Below are positions 53,664 to 60,427 of a stretch of DNA of 64,000 nucleotides, piece after piece; position 1 is the first letter of the stretch, and each line of letters begins with the position of its first letter. Source of the stretch: Bacteroidota bacterium (lineage in GTDB: Bacteria; Bacteroidota; Bacteroidia; 2-12-FULL-35-15); contig JAOQAE010000004.1 of NCBI GenBank assembly GCA_025963725.1, forward strand, positions 679,616-743,615, written 5' to 3'. The notes under the pieces are model-generated. The model did not search any database and was not told the DNA's origin. It was given only the letters and a program-made list of their open reading frames with translations. The translations under genes and the position numbers were made by a program.

Positions 53664-54656
53664 ATGGCAGATACCACATTCCTACCGGCCTTTTTTCAGA
53701 ATAATGCAGCAGCGTCTTTTGCGAACAGCGCGGACCTGAATGCATTTTTCATCAAGAAGAAAGGTACAGATTTCATCACATGGTTCAATGCTGCCCTTGC
53801 GCAGAAGAATTACTGGGGCGCTGCAGGCGGCGGACAAAGCGTTAAGATGGCAACCGATGCGGATGCGCTCAGCAGGTTCAACCAGTTATGGGACCAGATC
53901 CCCGTACTGTTTGGTACGCCTTCTATCAACCTGCTGCAGTTCATTTCGCTGATGAGCATTGTGAACAATGAAACCGGCGGTTCCGTAAAGCCGATCACCG
54001 AAAGGGTTGGAAATGCTGCAAACCCGGCACTTGCATACGCATTCAATAAGATCCCCGGAATTAAAAGGTCGTACAATACCCTCGATACGAATATTACCGC
54101 CTATGATCTTTTTCACAACGCGGATTACATTGCGCAGTTTGGAAAATTACCGATGGGCGCGCAATTGGTAAATACAACGAACGTCGCTTTCAAAGGCGAG
54201 ATATGGCCTGCAGGGGTCAATACAGCGACTGATCCGGCTGTGAACGGATTTGTTATTGAAGCCGATTTCTTTAAGTTCAGGGGCCGCGGATTCATCCAGA
54301 CAACGAACAGGGGGAACTACAAAGCGCTTATTAATTTTGTGCTTGCATACAAGGGAACAAATCCGCTTGTGCTGCAATACCAGAAGAAATGGGCAGGAAG
54401 CGCCGCCGATAAGATCGCGACCATTTCAACGAATGCCGACTGGGATGCTCTTTTCCAGAATTCACAGATGGCCATTCCTGCCGCAGCGATCTCGGTGCAT
54501 AATAAATTATCGGGAGCATATCTTGGTAAGATCACCATGACAGCTGGGGCAGAGGCAAGCGTAAAAAAAATGGGATTTGCGATCGCCGGTGGCGGCGCAT
54601 CAACATACGCATCGTTGTTCCTGAACAGGGTGGTGCAGATCGCCAACGCAATTTAA
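53664..54656 (+). CDS. GH19/lysozyme-like lytic enzyme without signal peptide
   Basis: A 330-residue protein. SIVNNETGGSVKPI has the first catalytic glutamate (Glu103) in the position of the HETxGG motif of GH19 chitinases and phage-type endolysins. FRGRGFIQTTNRGNYKALI near 210-228 matches the GRGxxQLTxxxNY motif of that family. The N-terminal 90 residues are a helical region with no close match. There is no signal peptide at the chosen ATG (53664); an extension to 53625 does not add one. The likely substrate is peptidoglycan or a chitin-like polymer. It is co-transcribed with the membrane protein at 52517-53647 and converges, 1 nt apart, with the formyltransferase at 54658. Confidence 0.78.
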   Translation: MADTTFLPAFFQNNAAASFANSADLNAFFIKKKGTDFITWFNAALAQKNYWGAAGGGQSVKMATDADALSRFNQLWDQIPVLFGTPSINLLQFISLMSIVNNETGGSVKPITERVGNAANPALAYAFNKIPGIKRSYNTLDTNITAYDLFHNADYIAQFGKLPMGAQLVNTTNVAFKGEIWPAGVNTATDPAVNGFVIEADFFKFRGRGFIQTTNRGNYKALINFVLAYKGTNPLVLQYQKKWAGSAADKIATISTNADWDALFQNSQMAIPAAAISVHNKLSGAYLGKITMTAGAEASVKKMGFAIAGGGASTYASLFLNRVVQIANAI

Positions 54657-54657
54657 C

Positions 54658-55584
54658 TCAGCTTCCGAGGCGGTTGCCTTTTTTGAACCCGAATAATGCA
54701 AGGCGGTGCCCGGGATAAAAGCCTTCTTCACAATACATCACATCCACGCGGATCGTCCTGTTATCACAACAGGCAACAATAAGCCCTTTGCTTTCATCCA
54801 GTTCCAGTATGGTTCCCGACAGTGTGTTTTCGGGCACCTTCACTGCTGATAAGGAAACGTCGGTAATACCGAACGTCCATCCGTTGCCTTTTGTGCCCGC
54901 ACCTTTATTCCAGGGGTTGCAGGCTTTCACCAAAGCTCTTACTTCCACCATTGGCATGCTGTTCCAGTCGATGAACAGATCTGCCGGCTTAGGCCTTGCG
55001 TACCATTTCGCTTTGCTGTGATCCTGCGGCTCCGGCTTTAAGCTGTTAGTCATCAGCCCCTGGATAAGCTTCCCGCTCAGTTCAACACCTGCATAGGCAA
55101 GCTGTGTGCAGAGCATTCCGAATGTGGTTTCAGGTGAGAGCGACAGCTGCTGGCTGAGAAGAAGGTCGCCTTCATCAAAGCTTTCCGTCATTTTGTGTAC
55201 GCTTACACCCGCTGTGGCGGCCCTGTTCCGGATCATCCAGAAAAGCGGGTTGCTTCCTCTCCATTCGGGAAGAGGGGCATAATGAAAGTTGATGAAGCCG
55301 TGTTTGGGAATTGAAAGGCATTCGGCCGGTATACGCCACGGGAATGTTTTTACAAGCACTACATCAGGCTGGTGCTGCATGAGCCAGGCGCTAAGGTTGG
55401 CGCTGAAATTTTCTTTTGTGAATGGCTGCACGGGCACTTTTCTGCCTGCACACACCTGCCGGATGAGCAGCTGAACTTCGTTTGCACGGTCCGTTATGCC
55501 AACGGCAGCCAGCAGCCCGCTTTGTGCAAGCTGGCTGAGAGCGGGAAGCGCAAGGCGGTCGTTGCAGAGAATTGCGATGCGCAT
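54658..55584 (-). CDS. Methionyl-tRNA formyltransferase-like formyltransferase
   Basis: A 308-residue protein of the 10-formyl-tetrahydrofolate transferase family (Fmt, ArnA N-domain, PurN). The catalytic trio is present: Asn99 and His101 in INFHYAPLPEWRGSNP, and the aspartate of the SFDEGDLLL motif (Asp140, with Asp137 nearby). The C-terminal 100 residues have the OB-fold character of Fmt (VRALVKACNPWNKGAG, then SGTILELDESKGLIVAC). It is not the housekeeping Fmt by context, since it lies in an operon with tail-collar proteins and has no def gene beside it. Its substrate could be an amino sugar or an amine on a protein. Its start overlaps the stop of the substrate-binding-like gene (TGATG), so translation is probably coupled. 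Confidence 0.85.
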   Translation of the reverse strand: MRIAILCNDRLALPALSQLAQSGLLAAVGITDRANEVQLLIRQVCAGRKVPVQPFTKENFSANLSAWLMQHQPDVVLVKTFPWRIPAECLSIPKHGFINFHYAPLPEWRGSNPLFWMIRNRAATAGVSVHKMTESFDEGDLLLSQQLSLSPETTFGMLCTQLAYAGVELSGKLIQGLMTNSLKPEPQDHSKAKWYARPKPADLFIDWNSMPMVEVRALVKACNPWNKGAGTKGNGWTFGITDVSLSAVKVPENTLSGTILELDESKGLIVACCDNRTIRVDVMYCEEGFYPGHRLALFGFKKGNRLGS

Positions 55585-56714
55585 CAGATGCAGAGGTAAT
55601 TATTTTTCCAGTCGGAAGTGCTTTCCAGCCTTGTTGCTATGAGGGAGAGGTGCAATCCAGGATCGGCCGGCATCTGTTCCCCAAGGACCAATGCGCATTT
55701 TCCGTTTTCGCCTTCTGTGATAGCGGCATTGTATAAAGACCCGTATGAATAATGCGTGTCGGGGTGAAATGTTTGTTTGCCTCTCGGGCTTTCGAATGAC
55801 CAGCTTTTTAATGCATCCGGGGCTATGGTTTCACTTTCAAGAAGATGAGCGGTAACAATACCTGCTTCCCATCCCAGTAAATGAAAAATGGTGGCAGCCT
55901 TTTTCTTTTCTGTCTTTATTGTTTCAATGAATAACTGCTGCGCATCATTCTGAATGTGAGATGACCATGGAATAACGGTGTTGAATGTTCCGCCCGGGAA
56001 TTCCATTTTATGAAGCAGCTGTTCCTCTGCCATGAAGGAAGAGCAATAAAAAGGGAGTGAAACTGCTTTTGCCCCGTTGTGCTTGAGTGCGCTCATAAAA
56101 AGCTCAGCGAGATACGTGCTGAAGGAAGCGCATACGGCTTCTGCGCCTGAAGATTCCAGCAGGTCCATGTACTGGCTGATGTTAAATTCGGAGATCTTAA
56201 AGGGGCTTACATAGTTAGCACATACAATTCCATTGTTTTCCTCCACAGCCTTAGCAACAGCCCAGGGTGCGCGATAGCCGCCATCATAAAAAGAGGTCGC
56301 CTTTAAGATCCTTTTTCCGCCTTCTGCCGCTTTCCATCCTGAGATATATGCGGCTTCCATTCCCTGCAGGGAAATGTGGAAAGCGTAGGGATGCTGCATG
56401 CTTTCAGGATGCTGTACGCCGGCATCAAGAAAAATAAAAGGCCGCTGAGTGGTGTTTGACAATGAATAAAGAGGTTCTGCATTCCGCGGATTGGAGTATG
56501 CTATGATAAGCTGTACATCATCCTGAAGAATAAGTTTTTCTGCTTTTGAATAATTAAGGGCTGCATCATCACCGTAGCCTATGTTCTCTGAAATGAACTG
56601 TATATTATCTTTTCCGGCCTGCTTAAAATAAGAACGAAGGCCATCAATTATATCAAAGCCCATAGAAGGGTAATCGGTAGAGCGGGGAAGGAGGACACCT
56701 ATGCGAAACGACAT
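55584..56714 (-). CDS. Periplasmic-binding-protein-fold protein lacking a signal peptide
   Basis: A 376-residue protein of the type I substrate-binding (Leu/Ile/Val-binding, AmiC-like) fold. IGVLLPRSTDYPSMGFDIID opens the first lobe, ISENIGYGDDAALNYSKAEKLI follows, and RPFIFLDAGVQ near 98 and YAFHISLQGMEAAYISGWKAA near 118 match the hinge-side segments. GGTFNTVIPWSS near 240 and GWEAGIVTAHLLES near 275 close the second lobe. From the chosen ATG (56714) the protein starts MSFRIGVLL with no export signal; upstream codons to 56774 do not give a convincing one either. It therefore seems cytoplasmic, which suggests a ligand sensor rather than a transport component. No permease or ATPase genes are adjacent. 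It is in the operon with three tail-collar genes. Confidence 0.75.
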   Translation of the reverse strand: MSFRIGVLLPRSTDYPSMGFDIIDGLRSYFKQAGKDNIQFISENIGYGDDAALNYSKAEKLILQDDVQLIIAYSNPRNAEPLYSLSNTTQRPFIFLDAGVQHPESMQHPYAFHISLQGMEAAYISGWKAAEGGKRILKATSFYDGGYRAPWAVAKAVEENNGIVCANYVSPFKISEFNISQYMDLLESSGAEAVCASFSTYLAELFMSALKHNGAKAVSLPFYCSSFMAEEQLLHKMEFPGGTFNTVIPWSSHIQNDAQQLFIETIKTEKKKAATIFHLLGWEAGIVTAHLLESETIAPDALKSWSFESPRGKQTFHPDTHYSYGSLYNAAITEGENGKCALVLGEQMPADPGLHLSLIATRLESTSDWKNNYLCI

Positions 56715-56793
56715 AAAATTTTTTTTGGTAACAAAAATGAAAAGAAAATGGGAACATAGTGTTCCCATTTTCAAAAAAAGTAAAAATTAAAAA

Positions 56794-57336
56794 TTAATTG
56801 CGTGCAGGATAAACACCATACTGGCAAATAATGTAATTGAGCCCCAATACAGGGTTCTGGGTACTGAATGGCACATTTGAGCCTACCGGCGACATCGTGA
56901 TATTACCGGTAAAAGGCTGCATATTCGTGCTTGGAGCACCTGCATAGGCAAGTCCGCCATTGGTAGTGGTTGCAAAAACTCCTCCACCCGGATTAGGTGA
57001 GCTGCCGGTGGCCGAGCATTTTTGATCCGCAGTGATCGATACCGGGTGAATGTGAGCCGGCATTTGAGCCGCACTTAAAAGAGCTTGTGTCGAACCACCC
57101 ACTTGTCCAAGTGTATATGGCGACAGGCCCTGGCCTGATCCTGCACCTACAACGGTACGTCCGCGCAGGTCCGGCAGTGCAAAAGTAGTAGTTCCATTTC
57201 CTCCGTAAACTGTACCGAGAATAGAAAATAAAGCAGTGTTGCTTGCAATGTTAATGACCTGGCCCTGGCAGAATGCCCAGTTCTTTGGTGCAAAGTTGCC
57301 TGCAAAGCAAGTTGTATATCCGATAACTCCTTCCAT
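56794..57336 (-). CDS. Phage-tail-collar-domain (Mdp-type) protein 3 of 3
   Basis: A 180-residue protein of the tail collar domain family (microcystin-dependent-protein type). The N-terminal domain has CFAGNFAPKNWAFCQGQ, then ALFSILGTVYGGNGTTTF and LPDLRGRTVVGAGSGQG. A variable middle part with PAHIHP (a possible metal-binding HxH) follows. The C-terminus is NPVLGLNYIICQYGVYPARN. There is no signal peptide. Phage tail fibres use this fold to attach to receptors, but there is no phage structural gene here. It shares the same layout and terminal PxRN with the two upstream genes, so the three form a duplicated set. It lies 79 nt upstream of the binding-protein-like gene, in the same operon. Confidence 0.9.
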   Translation of the reverse strand: MEGVIGYTTCFAGNFAPKNWAFCQGQVINIASNTALFSILGTVYGGNGTTTFALPDLRGRTVVGAGSGQGLSPYTLGQVGGSTQALLSAAQMPAHIHPVSITADQKCSATGSSPNPGGGVFATTTNGGLAYAGAPSTNMQPFTGNITMSPVGSNVPFSTQNPVLGLNYIICQYGVYPARN

Positions 57337-57373
57337 ATTTTTCTGTGATTTTAAAGGTTTTTAATTTGATTGT

Positions 57374-57928
57374 TTAGTTGCGTGAAGGAAAAATTCCTTC
57401 AACGGCAATGATGTAATTCATTGCAAGGTATGGTGAAATAATGTTGATGGGCATGCTGCCACCTGCAATTGTTGAAGCGGATACACAGCTTGAAGAAAGG
57501 AGCGAATCCCCGGAATCGCTGGCTGCATAGTTACTGCTGCCTGTTGCTGCTGCAGGAAATGCACCGTTCGGATTATCGGTTGTTCCTGCCGCATTCAGTG
57601 CAGGAGGATTCCCGCTAAAAGTCAATAACCCGTGGTTGTGAACCGGCATTTGGGCTGACGTAACCGATATATTCTCTGTTCCGCTCATTTGTCCGAGTAC
57701 GTAATTGGAAAGTCCCGGGCCTTGTCCCTGGCTGTTAGCGATCCTTCCGCGCATGTCGGGAAGCGCAAAGGTTGTTTGTCCGTCGCCACCGTAGGTAGTT
57801 CCGATTAATGCGAAAAGTGCATCGTATTCTGCGATAGCCAGGAGCTGTCCCTGGCAGAACATCCAGCTGCGGGGCGCGAAGTTACCGGCAAATATGGTAA
57901 TGTTAGCGAGATATGGTTCAATAAACAT
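57374..57928 (-). CDS. Phage-tail-collar-domain (Mdp-type) protein 2 of 3
   Basis: A 184-residue member of the same family: FAGNFAPRSWMFCQGQLL near residue 12, ALFALIGTTYGGDGQTTF near 35, and LPDMRGRIANSQGQGPG near 54. The middle portion has MPVHNHGLLTFSGNPPA, with the HxH motif in the same place. The end is NYIIAVEGIFPSRN. It differs from the neighbours mainly in the serine- and glycine-rich variable loop (about 110-150: AATGSSNYAASDSGDS). It is 37 nt upstream of gene 3 and 50 nt downstream of gene 1. The role is probably binding or structural; secretion would need a route other than a signal peptide. Confidence 0.9.
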   Translation of the reverse strand: MFIEPYLANITIFAGNFAPRSWMFCQGQLLAIAEYDALFALIGTTYGGDGQTTFALPDMRGRIANSQGQGPGLSNYVLGQMSGTENISVTSAQMPVHNHGLLTFSGNPPALNAAGTTDNPNGAFPAAATGSSNYAASDSGDSLLSSSCVSASTIAGGSMPINIISPYLAMNYIIAVEGIFPSRN

Positions 57929-57978
57929 GATTTTTAGTTTTATAGTTTATAATAAAAGAGGTTGAAGACAGATTACAA

Positions 57979-58518
57979 TTAGTTGCGGCTCGGGAATAGC
58001 CCGTACATGCAGATAATGTAATTAAGCGTCAGGTAAGGCTCAAGTATAGAAACAGGCTGAGAACCGCCGGCAGCTCCGATGGTAACCGAATACGCAGGAG
58101 CTGTCATTGTAGCATTTGCACCTGCAGTTGCATACATGCCCGGGAATATCGAGGGAGTCTCATTTGCAGGATCCGCAGAATCAGCTGCAGTATTGTCGGC
58201 CTGGAGCCTGATCGACACAGCTCCGTCGTGAACGTGCGCCGGCATGTTACCGATGTTAAGGATTGTTGCTTCTGTTCCCTGCACCTGTCCGAGCGCAACA
58301 TTCGGGAGTCCGGCTCCCTGGCCCGTGCCTATCGGCGTACGCCCGCGAAGATCAGGTAAGGCGAATGTGTTAATGCCGTTACCACCAAACGTGGTCCCAA
58401 GCAATGAGAATAATGCCTGGTTCTGTGCGATCGGCAATAACTGACCGCTACAGGATGCCCAGTTCTTTGGGGCAAAGTCAGCCCCAAAGCATGTTACTAC
58501 TGCCATTGTTCCTTCCAT
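57979..58518 (-). CDS. Phage-tail-collar-domain (Mdp-type) protein 1 of 3
   Basis: A 179-residue protein, first of the operon. Family blocks: CFGADFAPKNWASCSGQLL near residue 10, ALFSLLGTTFGGNGINTF near 35, and LPDLRGRTPIGTGQGAG near 54. PAHVHDGAVSIRLQ near 94 carries the HxH motif. The C-terminus is YLTLNYIICMYGLFPSRN. A TACATTTG box lies at 58614-58621 on the minus strand, about 96 nt upstream, and could be its promoter. The gene is divergent from the hydroxylase-sulfotransferase fusion at 58741, with 222 bp between start codons. Their shared control region suggests a functional link, which is inference. Confidence 0.9.
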   Translation of the reverse strand: MEGTMAVVTCFGADFAPKNWASCSGQLLPIAQNQALFSLLGTTFGGNGINTFALPDLRGRTPIGTGQGAGLPNVALGQVQGTEATILNIGNMPAHVHDGAVSIRLQADNTAADSADPANETPSIFPGMYATAGANATMTAPAYSVTIGAAGGSQPVSILEPYLTLNYIICMYGLFPSRN

Positions 58519-58613
58519 AAGAAATAAGATTTTTTTGGTTTAGATTCTGTGTAAGAATAGATGGGATATCCGGAGTAGCGAATTCACATTATTCTGAGCG
58601 AAAGGTATAAAAA

Positions 58614-58638
58614 CAAATGTACCTTCAAAATATTTTTG
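58614..58638. promoter_or_regulatory. Candidate divergent promoter elements
   Basis: TACATTTG on the minus strand (58614-58621) and TATTTTTG on the plus strand (58631-58638) both fit TAnnTTTG, facing away from each other toward the tail-collar operon and the fusion gene. No clear -33 TTG was found for either, so the call rests on the -7 boxes alone. Confidence 0.35.
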
Positions 58639-58740
58639 TTATTTAGGGCTTGGAAAGTTATGAACAATTACTTTTTGTATTGCTGAAATCCGTTGATAGC
58701 TGCGGTTTACCAGCCCTTAAAAATTTATGCCTTAATAGAA

Positions 58741-60420
58741 ATGAATGATTCCTTTCCACTGCCCATAGAAATTGATGCGCAAAAATTAGCTGCCGATCTT
58801 ACTACCTGCCTCGAGGCACAGTGGAAGGAACACTTTAATACACGCGACTACTCGGGAAGCTGGACTGCCATCGCTTTGCGCTCCCAGTCGGGAAATGCGC
58901 AGGATATATACGCGAACAACTCGGAGCTTCCCTTTGTAAACACACCATTGCTGGAAGAATGCAATTATTTTAAATTTATCCTGGATCAGATCCATTGCGA
59001 AAAAGAAACCGTGCGGCTGTTGCGTCTTCAGCCAGGCAGCGTTATAAAAGAGCATCGCGATCAGGGCTTAGGTTATCGCTTCGGTGAGTTTCGCCTGCAT
59101 ATCCCGATCATAACCGATGCCGCTGTTGAATTTATTGTCGGCGGAAAAAACATCCCGATGAAAAAAGGCGAATGCTGGTATGCCGACTTTGACCTTCCGC
59201 ACAGCGTGAAGAACGACAGTGAGCGTGAGCGCATCCATCTTGTGATCGACGGGAAGCGCAATGAATGGACGGATGAATGGTTCAGGTCTGCAGGATATGA
59301 TTTTGCAGAAGAGAAGGAGCAGCTGCAGCCAAAGTATACCGAGGAGATGATCAATAACATGATCGAAGGGCTGGAAAAGATAAATACGGAAACGTCCCGT
59401 AACATGATCGCGGAGCTGCTCGAACGGAAAAAAAAGATCGCTGAAAGAAAAACGGTGGAGCAGGTTGTTGATCCCTCAAAACGGCCTGTTCCTTCAAAAG
59501 TATTCATGGATAAGAGCGGGCTGCGCTTCCGCTGGACCTACACCGGAACAAAGCGCTTCACAGAGCCGTTCTTCAGCGATACGCTTGCCGTATGCAAAGG
59601 CTTGCCGGAGAACAGGCAGCGTGTCGAAACTCCGGTGGAAGAGCTTTTCCGGCATGCAGAAGCGATCGATGCCATTGAACCATCTGCATTTATTTTTCAT
59701 GTTTCAAGATGCGGTTCCACGCTGCTTTCGCAGATGCTTTCGGAAAGCGAGCGCTGCATTGTGCTTTCCGAGGTGCCGTTACTGGATGATCTGCTCCGGC
59801 TGGATCTCAGCTATCCGGGGATGTTTGATGAAAAGCTTACCGACCGGCTCTTTAAAGCGGCAGTACGGCTGTATGCGCGCCGTTCGGAGAAGCGGGAAAC
59901 ACACCTGTTCATCAAATGCGACAGCTGGCATACGCTGTTCTATGGCCGCATCCGCCGCTGCTTTCCGGCAGTGCCGGTTATTTTATTATACCGCTCAGCA
60001 ATGGAGGTGGCCCGCTCACAGGATAAGATGCGGGGAATGCATGCTGTTCCCGGAGTGCTGCCGGCTTCCATATTCAGACTGGAGGAGAAGGATCTTCCTG
60101 AAATGAGCCAGGAGCTGTACTTTGCGAAAGTGCTGGAAAGTTATTTCAGCGCGTATGAAATGATCCTTGAGAAAGACCGCCGCGCATTTCCACTTAGCTA
60201 TCATGAAGGCGCTGAAGCGATGCTGCAGGTTATTATGAAGCATACGGGCTTTGTGCCGGATGAAAAAGAAATGGCTGCGATCCGGGAGAGGACACGCTAT
60301 CATTCCAAGGACCGGAGCGCGGTTTTTGAAGAACGGCAGGAAGAAAAGCCCGTACCGGAATATATGCGAAAGGCCTGTGAAGCTTTTCAGCGGATGGAAC
60401 ACCAGAGAACCCTGAAATAG
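58741..60420 (+). CDS. Asp/Asn beta-hydroxylase domain fused to a sulfotransferase-type domain
   Basis: A 559-residue two-domain protein. The N-terminal half (about 1-190) is an aspartyl/asparaginyl beta-hydroxylase-type 2-oxoglutarate/Fe(II) domain. EHRDQG gives the iron ligands His105 and Asp107, RLHIPI follows, and DLPHSVKNDSERERIHLVID gives His154 and the 2-oxoglutarate-side Arg. A charged linker with a helical segment (about 200-255) joins it to a P-loop sulfotransferase-like half (about 270-559). That half has FHVSRCGSTLLSQML near 320-333, the phosphosulfate-binding loop, and VILLYRSAMEVARSQ near 411-425. The ATG at 58741 is used; a TTG at 58693 is unlikely. It could hydroxylate and then sulfate a peptide or small molecule. 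The nearby tail-collar proteins are possible targets. Confidence 0.85.
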   Translation: MNDSFPLPIEIDAQKLAADLTTCLEAQWKEHFNTRDYSGSWTAIALRSQSGNAQDIYANNSELPFVNTPLLEECNYFKFILDQIHCEKETVRLLRLQPGSVIKEHRDQGLGYRFGEFRLHIPIITDAAVEFIVGGKNIPMKKGECWYADFDLPHSVKNDSERERIHLVIDGKRNEWTDEWFRSAGYDFAEEKEQLQPKYTEEMINNMIEGLEKINTETSRNMIAELLERKKKIAERKTVEQVVDPSKRPVPSKVFMDKSGLRFRWTYTGTKRFTEPFFSDTLAVCKGLPENRQRVETPVEELFRHAEAIDAIEPSAFIFHVSRCGSTLLSQMLSESERCIVLSEVPLLDDLLRLDLSYPGMFDEKLTDRLFKAAVRLYARRSEKRETHLFIKCDSWHTLFYGRIRRCFPAVPVILLYRSAMEVARSQDKMRGMHAVPGVLPASIFRLEEKDLPEMSQELYFAKVLESYFSAYEMILEKDRRAFPLSYHEGAEAMLQVIMKHTGFVPDEKEMAAIRERTRYHSKDRSAVFEERQEEKPVPEYMRKACEAFQRMEHQRTLK

Positions 60421-60427
60421 ATCCTGA

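Noticed and set aside
52517-60420. Prophage or contractile injection system
   Set aside because: Only tail-collar and lysozyme-like domains are present. No portal, capsid, terminase, sheath, tube, baseplate, integrase or AAA ATPase gene was seen.
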